NCBI GenBank assembly: GCA_031291645.1
Contig: JARLIQ010000112.1
Span: 46,080 to 110,079, forward strand
From: Caulobacteraceae bacterium
Lineage (GTDB): Bacteria; Pseudomonadota; Alphaproteobacteria; Caulobacterales; Caulobacteraceae
Reading direction: 5' to 3'
Length of the DNA stretch: 64,000 bases
Shown here: one piece after another, positions 11,480 through 21,813 of the stretch
Layout: each line of letters begins with the position of its first letter
Numbering within the stretch: position 1 is the first letter of the stretch
The notes under the pieces: model-generated
The model's database searches: none
Told to the model about the DNA's origin: nothing
What the model saw: only the letters and a program-made list of their open reading frames with translations
Program-made: the position numbers and the translations under genes

Positions 11480-12697
11480 CTATTCGGCCGCGTCGGGCTT
11501 CTTGTTCAGGCCCATGGCCTCCAGGATCTCGGGACGGATGTTCTCGGTGCCCTTTTCCTGGATGTGCTGGGCGACGCGCATGCCGACGGCCATGCGGGCC
11601 TGGCCGATGAAGGTCTCGCGGTTGTCCTTGGCCCAGTTCAGCGAGTGCTCGCGGTTGACGTTCAGGGCCTGGAAGCGCGGGAAGACGTAGCGGGCCATCA
11701 GTTCGTAGGACTTCTTCTTGGCCTCCCATTCGGCCCAGTTGTGGTCCATGAACAGGAAGCAGCCGAAGCCGCCGGACTGTTTCTCCAGCCGCTCGATCTG
11801 GGCCGCCGCGTCGTCCGGATCGCCGATCACGGCCAGGCCCGAAGCGATCAGCTGGTCGATCGGATCGCCCGCGCCGTCGGCCACCAGCGGCAGGGCGGCG
11901 ACTTCGCGGAAGTAGAACATCCATTGCTCCAGGCCGTGGGCGACGTCGGCCCGGGCCTGCTCGCGCGTCGCGGCGATGTGCATCGGCCCGACCAGCCGCC
12001 AGGCGGCGCGGTCCATGGTCTTGCCGCTCTCGCGCGCCTTCTCCTCGGCGATCGCCCAGTTGGTGGCCAGGGCGTTGAAGCCGCCGGCCGAGGTCGCGCC
12101 GATCGACAACAGGCCCAGGCCGTGCCGCCCGGCCGCCGTCGCCCCGGTGGGCGAGACCTGGCTGGCCGCCGCGATCTCGACCGAGGGCCGGGACCAGGGC
12201 GTCATCTGCAGGTGGGCGTCGCACAGTTCGAACCAGTCGGACTTGTGGGTGACGATCTCACCGCGCAGCAGGCGCACGATGACCTCCAGCGCCTCGTCCA
12301 TCCGGTCGCGCTGGGCGGCCACCGGGATGCCCATCATGAAGGCGTCCGAGGGCAGCGAGCCGGGCCCGACGCCCAGCATCACCCGGCCGCGGGTGATGTG
12401 GTCAAGCTGGTTGATCCGGTCGGCCAGCATCAGCGGGTGGTGATAGGGCAGGGAGGAGACACCGGTGCCCAGCTTGATGTGGCGCGTGCGCTCGGCGACC
12501 GTGGCGATGAACAGCTCGGGGCTGGCGATCAGCTCGTAGCCGGCCGAGTGGTGCTCGCCGATCCACGCCTCGTCGTAGCCCAGCCTGTCCATCCACTGGA
12601 CCAGCTCCAGGTCGCGTTCGAGCGCCAGGGTCGGGTTCTCGTTCAGCGGATGGAAGGGCGCGATGAAGGCGCCGAAACGCATCTTGGGACCCAGCAT
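11480..12697 (-). CDS. LLM class flavin-dependent oxidoreductase (luciferase-like)
   Basis: WMDRLGYDEAWIGEHHSAGYELIASPELFIATVAERTRHIKLGTGV. Confidence 0.92.
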   Translation of the reverse strand: MLGPKMRFGAFIAPFHPLNENPTLALERDLELVQWMDRLGYDEAWIGEHHSAGYELIASPELFIATVAERTRHIKLGTGVSSLPYHHPLMLADRINQLDHITRGRVMLGVGPGSLPSDAFMMGIPVAAQRDRMDEALEVIVRLLRGEIVTHKSDWFELCDAHLQMTPWSRPSVEIAAASQVSPTGATAAGRHGLGLLSIGATSAGGFNALATNWAIAEEKARESGKTMDRAAWRLVGPMHIAATREQARADVAHGLEQWMFYFREVAALPLVADGAGDPIDQLIASGLAVIGDPDDAAAQIERLEKQSGGFGCFLFMDHNWAEWEAKKKSYELMARYVFPRFQALNVNREHSLNWAKDNRETFIGQARMAVGMRVAQHIQEKGTENIRPEILEAMGLNKKPDAAE

Positions 12698-12787
12698 GAC
12701 GGCGTTTCCTCTCGGCTTATCTCTGTTCGCTTATGAACGCCGGGGCGGCGGGCGACAAGCATGCCCCGGCGTCAGCCGGCCCGGGTC

Positions 12788-13570
12788 TCAGCGCCGCCCG
12801 GCGGTGGGGTGGGAGCTGGAAAGACCGCCGTCGACCACGATCGCCTGGCCGTCGACGTAGGAGGCGTCGTCCGAGGCGAGGAACAGGGCCACCGAGGCGA
12901 TCTCCTCCGGAGCGCCCGGTCGCTGCAGCGGGTTGAGCTGGCCGATCCTGTCGGCCGTGCCGCGCTCGCGCGCTCGCTCGAAGATCGGCCGGGTCATGCC
13001 CGTCTCGATCAGGCCCGGGCAGATGGCGTTGACCCGCACGCCGGTGCCGGTCAGCTGCTGGGCGGTGGTCTGCACCAGGTTGATCACCCCGGCCTTGCTG
13101 GCCGAATAGGGCACGCCGCCCGCACCGGACCGCAGGCCCGCCACCGAGGCGGTGCAGATGATCGAGCCCTTGCCGCGCGGGATCATCACCTGGGCCGCGT
13201 GCTTGATCGCCAGGAACGGGCCCACCAGGTTGATCCGCAGCAGCTCCATCCAGTTGTCGGCGGTCAGCTCGAACAGCGGGATCAGGCCGCCGGAGACGCC
13301 GGCGTTGGCGTAGCAGACGTCCAGGGCGCCGTATTCGCCCACCGCCGTCTCGACCGCCTTGGCGACGTCGGCTTCCACCCCGGCGTCGCCGGTCAGGGCG
13401 ATGGCCTGGCCGCCCACCTGGCGGATGGCGGCCGCGGTCTCGTTCACCGCCTCCACCCGGTCGACGGCGACCACCTTGGCGCCCTCGGCGGCGAACAGTT
13501 TGGCGCTCGCGCGGCCGATGCCGCTGCCCGCGCCGGTGACCAGGGCCACGCGGCCTTCGAGTCGTCCCAT
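12788..13570 (-). CDS. SDR family oxidoreductase
   Basis: [22 protein letters not shown] motifs. Confidence 0.92.
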   Translation of the reverse strand: MGRLEGRVALVTGAGSGIGRASAKLFAAEGAKVVAVDRVEAVNETAAAIRQVGGQAIALTGDAGVEADVAKAVETAVGEYGALDVCYANAGVSGGLIPLFELTADNWMELLRINLVGPFLAIKHAAQVMIPRGKGSIICTASVAGLRSGAGGVPYSASKAGVINLVQTTAQQLTGTGVRVNAICPGLIETGMTRPIFERARERGTADRIGQLNPLQRPGAPEEIASVALFLASDDASYVDGQAIVVDGGLSSSHPTAGRR

Positions 13571-13600
13571 CGATGCTTCCTTCTTGATGCGTGTGGCGGG

Positions 13601-14503
13601 TCAGGCCGGCTGGCGCGCGCGCCGCGCGTTGGCGGCGATGGCCAGGGCCAGGGTCTCGTAGAGGGCCGGCGGCAGGTCGTGGCCCATGCCCTCGATCACC
13701 TTCAGCTCCGCGCCCCGGATGTTGGCCGCGGTGTCCTGGCCGCCCGCCAGCGGCACCAGCGGATCGGCCGCACCATGCACCACCAGGGTCGGGGCCGCGA
13801 TGGTGTTGAGCCGCGCGCGCCGGTCGCCGGTCGCGGTGATGGCGGCGATCTGCCGGCCGAAGCCGGCGGGATTGTAGGCCCGCTGGGCCGCCGCCAGGGC
13901 CTCGGCGCGCTGCGCCGCCTCGTCGAACGGAAAGCCGGGGCTGCCGATCACCCGGGCCGAGCGCGCGGAGTGGGCCAGGAAGCCCGCCTCGTCCTCGAAC
14001 GGGCTGGGCGGGCGCTGGGTTAGCACGGCCATGGCCTCCGCCGTCGCCGGCGGCAGGCCGGGGTTGCCGGTGTTGGACATGATCGAGGTGAGCGAGAGGG
14101 TGCGGTGCGGATGCTCGCTGGCGATCAGCTGGGCGATCATCCCGCCCATCGAGGCGCCGACGATGTGCGCCCGCTCGATCTCCAGCACGTCCAGCAGGCC
14201 GGCGGCGTCATCGGCCATGTCGTAGAGGGTATAGGGCACGTCCGGCCGCTCGCCGCGGGCGAGCGCCTGCGCCACGGCGTTCAGCTCGGGGACCGGCGCG
14301 TCGTCGAAGTGGGTCGAAAGCCCGACGTCGCGGTTGTCGAAGCGGACCACCCGGAAGCCTTGCGCGGCGATGGTCTCGCGGAATTCCGCTGACCAGCGGA
14401 CCATCTGCATGCCCAGGCCGGCGACCAGGAGGATGGTCTCGGCGTCGTCGTCGCCCAGGCTGTCGTACTCGATGCTGATCCCGTTCGCTTCGGCCCTGGC
14501 CAT
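13601..14503 (-). CDS. alpha/beta hydrolase
   Basis: Nucleophile elbow GASMGG; RFDNRDVGLSTH; GMGHDLP. Confidence 0.9.
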   Translation of the reverse strand: MARAEANGISIEYDSLGDDDAETILLVAGLGMQMVRWSAEFRETIAAQGFRVVRFDNRDVGLSTHFDDAPVPELNAVAQALARGERPDVPYTLYDMADDAAGLLDVLEIERAHIVGASMGGMIAQLIASEHPHRTLSLTSIMSNTGNPGLPPATAEAMAVLTQRPPSPFEDEAGFLAHSARSARVIGSPGFPFDEAAQRAEALAAAQRAYNPAGFGRQIAAITATGDRRARLNTIAAPTLVVHGAADPLVPLAGGQDTAANIRGAELKVIEGMGHDLPPALYETLALAIAANARRARQPA

Positions 14504-14664
14504 GAGGTTTCTTCCCTGTTTGGTTTTGCCCGATCTTGCGGGGCCGGCGCGGCGACGGCAAGCGGCCGTGGCGCGCGCGGCGCCGGGCGCCTAGATTAGT
14601 CGAGGACGGCACGGCGGCGGGGCGCTGGCCGGTTCGCACGCATTCAGCACATGAGGGATCGACC

Positions 14665-15720
14665 ATGAAATATCGGCGACTGGGCCGCACCGGCCTCTAC
14701 GTGTCCGAACTTTGCCTCGGGACCATGACCTTCGGCGGCGAGGGCTCGATCTGGACCGCCATCGGCGGCCTGGGCCAGGACGCGGCGGACGAGATGGTGG
14801 GCAAGGCCCTGGCCGGCGGGATCAACTTCATCGACACGGCCGACGTCTATTCGTTCGGGGTGTCGGAAAAGCTGCTCGGCCAGTCCTTGAGGAACCTGGG
14901 CGTCAAGCGCTCGGACGTGATCATCGCCACCAAGGTCTTTGGCCAGATGGGCGAGGGGCCGAACGACCGCGGCGCCTCGCGCGGGCACATCATGGACGGG
15001 GTCAAGGCCAGCCTCGACCGGCTGGGCCTGGATCACATCGACCTCTACCAGATCCACGGCAACGACCCGGTCACCCCGGTCGAGGAGACGCTGCGGGCGC
15101 TGGACGACCTCGTCTCCGAGGGGCTGGTCCGCTACGTCGGCTGCTCGAACTGGGCGGCCTGGAAGATCGCCAAGGCGCTCGGGATCTCGGACCACCGCGG
15201 CCAGGCGCGGTTCGAGACCGTCCAGGCCTACTATTCCATCGCCGGCCGCGACCTCGAGCGCGAGATCGTGCCGATGGCCCAGAGCGAGGGCGTGGGCGTG
15301 CTGGTCTGGTCGCCGCTGGCGGGCGGGCTGCTTTCGGGCAAGTTCGGGCCGGGGTCGAACGGGCCGGAAGGCGCGCGGCGGGTCAGCTTCGACTTCCCGC
15401 CGGTGAACCGCGACCGGGCCTGGCCGTGCGTCGCCGCCATGCGCGAGATCGCCGAGGCGCGGGGCGTCAGCGTCGCCCAGATCGCCCTCGCCTACGTGCT
15501 GGCCAAGCCGTTCGTGACCAGCGTCATCATCGGGGCGCGGCGCATCGACCAGCTGGAGGACAACCTGGCGGCGGCCGAGGTCGAGCTGACGGCCGAGGAA
15601 CTGGCCCGGCTGGACGAGGTCTCGACCCTGCCCAGCGAATATCCGGGCTGGATGTTCGAGCGCCAGGGTGCGACGCGCGCGCCTCAGCCCTTCAAGCCGA
15701 ACCTCGAAGCCCAGCGCTGA
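14665..15720 (+). CDS. aldo/keto reductase
   Basis: MKYRRLGRTGLYVSELCLGTMTFGG, INFIDTADVYSFGVSE. Confidence 0.93.
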   Translation: MKYRRLGRTGLYVSELCLGTMTFGGEGSIWTAIGGLGQDAADEMVGKALAGGINFIDTADVYSFGVSEKLLGQSLRNLGVKRSDVIIATKVFGQMGEGPNDRGASRGHIMDGVKASLDRLGLDHIDLYQIHGNDPVTPVEETLRALDDLVSEGLVRYVGCSNWAAWKIAKALGISDHRGQARFETVQAYYSIAGRDLEREIVPMAQSEGVGVLVWSPLAGGLLSGKFGPGSNGPEGARRVSFDFPPVNRDRAWPCVAAMREIAEARGVSVAQIALAYVLAKPFVTSVIIGARRIDQLEDNLAAAEVELTAEELARLDEVSTLPSEYPGWMFERQGATRAPQPFKPNLEAQR

Positions 15721-16796
15721 CGCCGGGTCGGCGGCGCCGGCGGCGGGGGGGCCGCCTCCGCGTCCGCCGGCCGCCGCGCGCCCTTGCTGACCCGCAGCAG
15801 GGCGACGCCGGCGGCGATGCCGGCCAGGACCGCCAGGCCCAAGGTGGCCTTGGGCCGCATCTGGGCGGTGGAATAGAGGCTGGCCTCGCGCACCCCGGCC
15901 TGGAACGAGCGCTCGCGCAGGTCCTGGCCGGGGTGGTGCAGGTTGTCGCCCAGGGCCGCGCGCCGGCCGACCGCGTCGCGTTCCAGCTTCGGCGCGGCCC
16001 AGGCCATCAGCGGCTCGGCGGCGAAGGGCAGCACCGCGTTCAGCGCGCCTAGGAAGCCGCCCGCCGTGCCGACGGTCAGCTCGCGGACGTGGTTGTGCGC
16101 GGCGTAGAGGATGGCGTCGGCCACCAGCGGCGTCGCATAGACCGGCGGCGGGTTGCGCACCGCCACCCCGGTCAGGTTGCGCGCGTGGTCCTTGTAGGGG
16201 GTGTCGATCGCCGAGGGCTTGATCAGGGTGACCGAGACCGGCGCGTGCTCGGCCATCAGCTCCATGCGCAGCGCCTTGGTGAAGCTGGCGACCGCGGCCT
16301 TGGAGGCCGAGCTCACGCCCTGCAGCGGCAGGGGCAGGTCGCCGAGGGTCGAGCCGATGTTGATCAGGACGCCGCCACCGTCGCGGTCGCGGAAGTGCTC
16401 GACCGCCGCCAGCGAGCCGTAGACCACGCCCCAGTAGTTGGTGTCGAACAGGCGCCGCTGGTCGTCCAGCGGCGTGGCGGAGATCGGGCCGAAGATCGAG
16501 ACGCCGGCGTTGTTGACCCAGACGTCGAAGCCGCCGAAGGCGCTGATCGCCGCCTCGGCGATCGCCCGCACGTCCGCCTCGCGGCCGACGTCGGCCGCGA
16601 CGATGGCCACCTGGGCGCCCTTGCCGGCCAGGTCGTCGCGGACCGCCTTCAGGGCCTCCTCGTTGCGCGCCGCCAGCACCAGGCGCACGCCCTTTGCGCA
16701 CGCGGCGCGGGCCGTCGACAGCCCGATGCCGGACGTGGCGCCGGTGATCACCATCACCTGCTTGCCGAGGGGCTTGAGCCTCAACCGCTTGCGCAT
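15684..16796 (-). CDS. SDR family oxidoreductase
   Basis: VMVITGATSGIGLSTARA, WVNNAGVS; C-terminal hydrophobic extension; start MRKRLRLKPLGKQ. Confidence 0.88.
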   Translation of the reverse strand: MRKRLRLKPLGKQVMVITGATSGIGLSTARAACAKGVRLVLAARNEEALKAVRDDLAGKGAQVAIVAADVGREADVRAIAEAAISAFGGFDVWVNNAGVSIFGPISATPLDDQRRLFDTNYWGVVYGSLAAVEHFRDRDGGGVLINIGSTLGDLPLPLQGVSSASKAAVASFTKALRMELMAEHAPVSVTLIKPSAIDTPYKDHARNLTGVAVRNPPPVYATPLVADAILYAAHNHVRELTVGTAGGFLGALNAVLPFAAEPLMAWAAPKLERDAVGRRAALGDNLHHPGQDLRERSFQAGVREASLYSTAQMRPKATLGLAVLAGIAAGVALLRVSKGARRPADAEAAPPPPAPPTRRQRWASRFGLKG

Positions 16797-16835
16797 GACC
16801 GTCCTCATCAACCTCGCGCGCCCCCGACGCACGCC

Positions 16836-16889
16836 CTAGAGCATGTCAGGGTCAGAATTCCAAGACTCGGAGGCTTGAACCGGTTCCAC
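16836..16889. repeat. Partial relic of the hairpin repeat family
   Basis: CTAGAGCATGTCAGGGTCAGAATTCCA plus AACCGGTTCCAC, reverse complement of the 12-mer in the 41899 element. Confidence 0.5.
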
Positions 16890-16965
16890 GGTCCAGCCCC
16901 GGGCCCATTTGCACCTTCAGGTGTGAAGCGGGCGTTTCGGCCGCGACGGGACGGCCGGCGGCGGT

Positions 16966-17928
16966 TCAGCGCGGGCTGATGGCCGCCGAGGACACCCAGC
17001 CGCGGTTGCCGTTCTCGTCGTCGACCTCCCACCAGACGCCGTCGCGATGGCCGGTGGGGTAGACCAGGTCGCCCGGCGCGAAGGTCCGCACCGGCTTGGC
17101 CCGCGGCGAGGGCTGGTCACGCATGGTGATCGGCTCCTTCACCGAATAGGCCTGGATGCCGGCGTTCTCCGACGCCGAGCCGGGTTCCGGCGCGGCGTTG
17201 CTCTGCATGTAGTGGACCAGGTCGATGAAGGCGTTGAAATAGGCCGCGGTGATCACCTTGCCGATGTCGGTGTTGGAATAGCCGCCGCCGGCCAGGGCCG
17301 CGAAACCGCTCCAGCCGCCGCCGGCGCCCCCGGCCCCGAAGGAGATGTCGGTCTTCTTGGCCGCGCCTTCGGCGACGTAGAGCTGCTCGGTGGTCCGCGC
17401 GTCGGTCAGGGTGATCAGCACCTGGGCCTCGGACCGCTTGGTCTTGACGCTGCCGGCCAGGGCGCCCCAGCCGCCCGGCAGGAAGCTGCCGGCCGCCGCG
17501 CCGATGTTGTTGCCGCCGGAATCGGTGTTGGAGTTGGCGATGTCCGGCACCAGGAAGTAGTCGGCCGACGCCACCTGGCCGCGCCCGACGTTGGAGCCGC
17601 GGCGCAGCTCGCCCGACTGGGCCAGGCCTTCTTCCTGGTTGTGCATCTCAAGCCCGCCGGCGCGGTCGACCATGCGCAGGCAGCCCGAGCGCGAGGCGAA
17701 CAGCTTGAGCAGGGTCTCGGGACTGGAGAGGTTGTAGCTGAGCCACCAGCGGTTCTCCGGCTCCTTGACCGCGGCGGTGCCGAGGGCGTGGTCGCAGTGG
17801 GGCAGTTCGGGCGTCAGGGCGTTCTTCGGCTGGCCCTTGTCCATGCCGTATTGGGCGCTGGCCGGACCGGCGGCCGCGAGACCCGCCACCATGCCCAGCA
17901 TGGCGGAAGCCAAAGCAAAGCGTCTCAT
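16966..17928 (-). CDS. CsgG-like secreted protein with C-terminal SH3-type domain
   Basis: Signal peptide MRRFALASAMLGMVAGLAAAGPASA; ASADYFLVPDIANSNT...; C-terminal PRAKPVRTFAPGDLVYPTGHRDGVWWEVDDENGNRGWV. Confidence 0.65.
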   Translation of the reverse strand: MRRFALASAMLGMVAGLAAAGPASAQYGMDKGQPKNALTPELPHCDHALGTAAVKEPENRWWLSYNLSSPETLLKLFASRSGCLRMVDRAGGLEMHNQEEGLAQSGELRRGSNVGRGQVASADYFLVPDIANSNTDSGGNNIGAAAGSFLPGGWGALAGSVKTKRSEAQVLITLTDARTTEQLYVAEGAAKKTDISFGAGGAGGGWSGFAALAGGGYSNTDIGKVITAAYFNAFIDLVHYMQSNAAPEPGSASENAGIQAYSVKEPITMRDQPSPRAKPVRTFAPGDLVYPTGHRDGVWWEVDDENGNRGWVSSAAISPR

Positions 17929-18035
17929 CAGCCCAACCCCTGAAAAGTCTCCACCCGCCCCGAGCTTAGCCGGGGCGGGTGGATGGGGCAATCAATCTGA
18001 ACGAACGTCGGTATCCGTCCGTCAGCGTCGGCTTA

Positions 18036-19172
18036 TCAGTAGCCGTTGAGGCGCGCGTAGCGGTCCCGGTGATAGGACTGCCCGCCAAAGGTGGCCTCGG
18101 CGGCGCGGGCGCGCTTGAGGTAGAGGCCCGCGTCGTGCGCGTCGGTCATGCCGATGCCGCCGTGCATCTGGACCATCTCGTTGGAGACCTGGTGCAGGGT
18201 GTCGCCCATCTTGGCCTTGGCCAGCGAGACCAGTTCGGGCGTGTCCGGGCTGTCGTTGTCGATCGCGGTCAGGGCCGCCTCGACGCAGGAGCGCGCCAGT
18301 TCCAGGTCGGTGAACATCTTGGCCGCGCGGTGCTGCAGGGCCTGGAAGCTGCCGATGACCTGGCCGAACTGCACCCGGACCTTGAGGTAGTCGAGCGTGG
18401 TCTCGAACGCCTGCAGGGCGGCGCCCAGCATTTCGGCGGCGAGGCCGGCGCGGGCGCGGTCCAGGGTCTTTTCCAGAAGCTCCCAGCCCTTGCCTTCCTC
18501 GCCCAGCACGGCGTCGGCGCCGACCTGGACCTGTTCGAAGGTCAGGTTGGCCGCGCCGCGGCTGTCGGCCAGCTTCAGCGGCTTGCGGATGAGGCCCTTG
18601 GCGTCGCCCGGCACCAGGAACAGGGTGATCCCCTCCTTGTCGCCCGGCTTGCCCGAGGTGCGGGCCGAGACCACGAACAGCCCGGCCGCGCCGCCTTCGA
18701 GCACGAAGGTCTTGGCCCCGCCGAGGGTGTAGCCGGCGCCGGACCTGGCCGCGTGCAGGGCGACCTTTTCCGGGGCGTGGTGGGCGCCTTCGTCGACCGC
18801 CAGGGTGGCGACCAGCTCGCCCGAGGCGATCTTGGGCAGCCAGGCTTCCTTCTGGGCGTCCGAGCCGCCCAGGATGATGGCGCTGGCGGCGGCCAGGGCC
18901 GAGGACAGCAGCGGCGAGGCGGTCAGGGTGCGGCCGGTCTCCTCCAGGATCAGGCCCAGGCTCAGATAGCCGAAATCCGATCCGCCGTAGGCCTCGGGGA
19001 TGATCACCCCGGTCCAGCCCATCTCCGCCATCTCGGCGAAGGCGGCCGGGTCGTAGCCGAGCTCGGCCCCGCTGTCGCGGACCTTGCGGAAGGCCGAAAC
19101 CGGCGACTTCTCCTGGGTCCAGGTGCGCGCGGCGTCGCGCAGCATGCTTTGTTCTTCGGTCAGAACAGCCAT
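18036..19172 (-). CDS. acyl-CoA dehydrogenase
   Basis: ACAD pattern: GVIIPEAYGGSDFGYLSLGLILEETGRTL; MHGGIGMTDAHDAGLYLKRA. Confidence 0.92.
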   Translation of the reverse strand: MAVLTEEQSMLRDAARTWTQEKSPVSAFRKVRDSGAELGYDPAAFAEMAEMGWTGVIIPEAYGGSDFGYLSLGLILEETGRTLTASPLLSSALAAASAIILGGSDAQKEAWLPKIASGELVATLAVDEGAHHAPEKVALHAARSGAGYTLGGAKTFVLEGGAAGLFVVSARTSGKPGDKEGITLFLVPGDAKGLIRKPLKLADSRGAANLTFEQVQVGADAVLGEEGKGWELLEKTLDRARAGLAAEMLGAALQAFETTLDYLKVRVQFGQVIGSFQALQHRAAKMFTDLELARSCVEAALTAIDNDSPDTPELVSLAKAKMGDTLHQVSNEMVQMHGGIGMTDAHDAGLYLKRARAAEATFGGQSYHRDRYARLNGY

Positions 19173-19187
19173 TGACGTGAAATCCCT

Positions 19188-20405
19188 CTAGTTCGAAGCG
19201 TTGCTGAGCGGGTCGGGCAGGCCGAGGATCCGCTTGGAGATGATGTTGCTCTGGATCTCGTAGGAGCCGCCGTAGATCGTGGTGGCCTTGCCGCCGAGCC
19301 AGGTGCGCACGGCGGTCAGCTCTTCCGGCGTGAAGCCGTCGCCCTCCCAGCCCAGGCCCTGGTGGCCCATGATCTCGAGCAGGAGTTCCGCCCGCTGCTG
19401 GCCGACGGCCGATCCGGCGTTCTTCATGATCGAGGTGGCCGCGCTCGGCCCCTGGTTCGACCGGGATTCCGCCATGGAGCGCATGGCGGTCAGGGCGAAG
19501 GCCCGGGCCTCGATGTCGTGGGCGGCGATGCGCGCGCGCAGCTCCGGATCGGCGATGCGGCCCTGTTCGTCGACCCCGACATAGGTCTTGGCCGCCTGGC
19601 TGGGCGAGGCGCCGAACAGCCCGCGCGCGCCCGAACCGGCGCCGCCGGCCAGGCTGTTGCGTTCATGCTGCAGGAGGCGCTTGGCGATGGTCCAGCCGCC
19701 GTTCAGCGGCCCGACCAGGTTCTCCTTGGGGACCTTCACGTCGGTGAAGAAGGTCTCGCAGAACGGCGAATGGCCGCTGATCAGGCGGATCGGCCGGGTC
19801 TCGACGCCCGGCGTCTTCATGTCGATCAGGATGAAGCTGATGCCCTCGTGCTTCCTGCTGGTGTCGGTGCGCACCAGGCAGAAGCACCAGTCGGCCCACT
19901 GGGCGCCCGAGGTCCAGATCTTCTGACCGTTGATCAGCCAGTGGTCGCCCTTGTCCTCGCACTTGGTCTGCAGGCTGGCCAGGTCCGAGCCCGCGCCGGG
20001 TTCGGAGAAGCCCTGGCACCAGCGGATCTCGGAGCGGGTGATCGGGGGGATGTGGCGCTGTTTCTGCTCCTCTGTGCCGTATTCCAGCAGCGTCGGGCCG
20101 AACATCATCACGCCCATGCCGCCGATCGGGTTCCAGGCGCCGAGGCGGCCCATCTCCTGCTGCAGCACCCTGGCTTCGGCGCTGGAAAGGCCGCCGCCGC
20201 CGTAGGCCTTGGGCCAGGTGGGCGTTCCCCATCCCGTTTCGCCCATCGCCCGCGTCCAGGTCTTGAGGTCCGCATCGTCGGGCGGCAGGCCCTCCTGATA
20301 CATCATCCCCCCGCGTCCCTTCAGCGAGGGCGGGAAGTTGGCCTCCAGCCAGCTCCGCGCCTCGTTGCGGAAGGCGTCGAGGTCGGCGCCTCCAAAATCA
20401 GCCAT
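19188..20405 (-). CDS. acyl-CoA dehydrogenase
   Basis: MADFGGADLDAF start; RWCQGFSEPGAGSDLASLQTKCEDKGDHWLINGQKIWTSGAQWADW. Confidence 0.93.
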   Translation of the reverse strand: MADFGGADLDAFRNEARSWLEANFPPSLKGRGGMMYQEGLPPDDADLKTWTRAMGETGWGTPTWPKAYGGGGLSSAEARVLQQEMGRLGAWNPIGGMGVMMFGPTLLEYGTEEQKQRHIPPITRSEIRWCQGFSEPGAGSDLASLQTKCEDKGDHWLINGQKIWTSGAQWADWCFCLVRTDTSRKHEGISFILIDMKTPGVETRPIRLISGHSPFCETFFTDVKVPKENLVGPLNGGWTIAKRLLQHERNSLAGGAGSGARGLFGASPSQAAKTYVGVDEQGRIADPELRARIAAHDIEARAFALTAMRSMAESRSNQGPSAATSIMKNAGSAVGQQRAELLLEIMGHQGLGWEGDGFTPEELTAVRTWLGGKATTIYGGSYEIQSNIISKRILGLPDPLSNASN

Positions 20406-20461
20406 GAAATCGTCTCCTGAAAAATGCTCGGTTGAAGTGGTCGGTCTGAGGTCGTCTGTCT

Positions 20462-21664
20462 TCAGGCGGATGCGCCGGTCTCGGGCAGGCCGAGGATCCG
20501 CTTGGAGATGATGTTGTTCTGGATCTCGTAGGAGCCGCCGAAGATCGTGGTGGCCTTGCCGGACAGCCAGCCGCGCACGGCGGCCAGCTCGTCCGGCGCG
20601 AAGCCGTCGTCCGCCCAGCCCAGGCCCTGGTGGCCCATGATCTCCAGCGCCAGCTCGGCCCGCTCCTGGCCGATGCGGGTGCCCGAGTTCTTCATGATCG
20701 AGGTGGTGGCGCTGGGGTTGAGGTTGCCGCGCGCCTCGGCCGCCGCGCGATGCATGGTCAGGACGTGGGCGCGCGCGTCCATCATGTGTCGGGCGACGCG
20801 GCCGCGCAGGTCGCCGTCGGCGATGCGGCCGGTCTCGTCCACCCCGACGTAAGTCCTGGCCAGGTCGGGGATCGGGGCGCCGGCGCCCAGCATGCGTCCG
20901 CCGCCCTGGCCGGACCGCTCGTGCTGCAGCAGGCGCTTGCCGATGGTCCAGCCGCCGTTCAGCGGGCCGACCATGTCGTTCTTCTCGACCCGCGCGTCGG
21001 TGAAGAAGGTCTCGCAGAAGGGGGAATTGCCGGCGATCAGCTTGATCGGGCGGGTCTCGACCCCGGGCTGATGCATGTCGATCAGGACGAAGCTGATGCC
21101 CTCGTGCTTCCTGGTCGTGTCGGTGCGCACCAGGCAGAAGCACCAGTCGGCCCACTGGGCGCCCGAGGTCCAGATCTTCTGGCCGTTGACCACCCAGTGG
21201 TCGCCCCTGTCCTCGCACTTGGTCTGCAGGCTGGCGAGGTCCGAGCCCGCGCCCGGCTCGGAATAGCCCTGGCACCAGCGCAGCTCGCCGCGCACGATCG
21301 GCGGGATGTGGCGCTGTTTCTGCTCCTCGGTCCCGTATTCCAGCAGGGTCGGGCCGAACATCGACGTGCCCATGCCGACGATGGGATTGGTGGTCCCGAT
21401 CCGCGTCATCTCCTCGGCCAGGACGCGGGCTTCGGCCGGGGTCAGGCCGCCGCCGCCGTATTGCGTGGGCCAGGTCGGGGCGCCCCAGCCCTTGGCGCCC
21501 ATGCGCTGCTTCCAGAGCGCCACGTCCTCGCGCGGCGCGCCGCCGCCCATCACCCCTTCCGTCACCGCGTCGGGATCGCCGCGCAGGCTTTCCGGGACGT
21601 TCGCCTCCAGCCACTCGCGGGCCTCGGCGCGGAAGGCGTCGAGTTCGCCACCGAAATCAGCCAT
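20462..21664 (-). CDS. acyl-CoA dehydrogenase
   Basis: MADFGGELDAF start; WCQGYSEPGAGSDLASLQTKCEDRGDHWVVNGQKIWTS. Confidence 0.93.
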   Translation of the reverse strand: MADFGGELDAFRAEAREWLEANVPESLRGDPDAVTEGVMGGGAPREDVALWKQRMGAKGWGAPTWPTQYGGGGLTPAEARVLAEEMTRIGTTNPIVGMGTSMFGPTLLEYGTEEQKQRHIPPIVRGELRWCQGYSEPGAGSDLASLQTKCEDRGDHWVVNGQKIWTSGAQWADWCFCLVRTDTTRKHEGISFVLIDMHQPGVETRPIKLIAGNSPFCETFFTDARVEKNDMVGPLNGGWTIGKRLLQHERSGQGGGRMLGAGAPIPDLARTYVGVDETGRIADGDLRGRVARHMMDARAHVLTMHRAAAEARGNLNPSATTSIMKNSGTRIGQERAELALEIMGHQGLGWADDGFAPDELAAVRGWLSGKATTIFGGSYEIQNNIISKRILGLPETGASA

Positions 21665-21813
21665 CGAATCCTCTCCCACCAATCGTTTTCTTGTTATCGG
21701 CGGCCGAAACGGCCGTGGGGTCAGCGGCGAGCTTGGAAATCCTTTCGTCCTGTCTCGCCATCCGTCCCGCGCATCAAAAATATCCTATGAAATTCAGCCG
21801 GCCGCTCGCCTCG

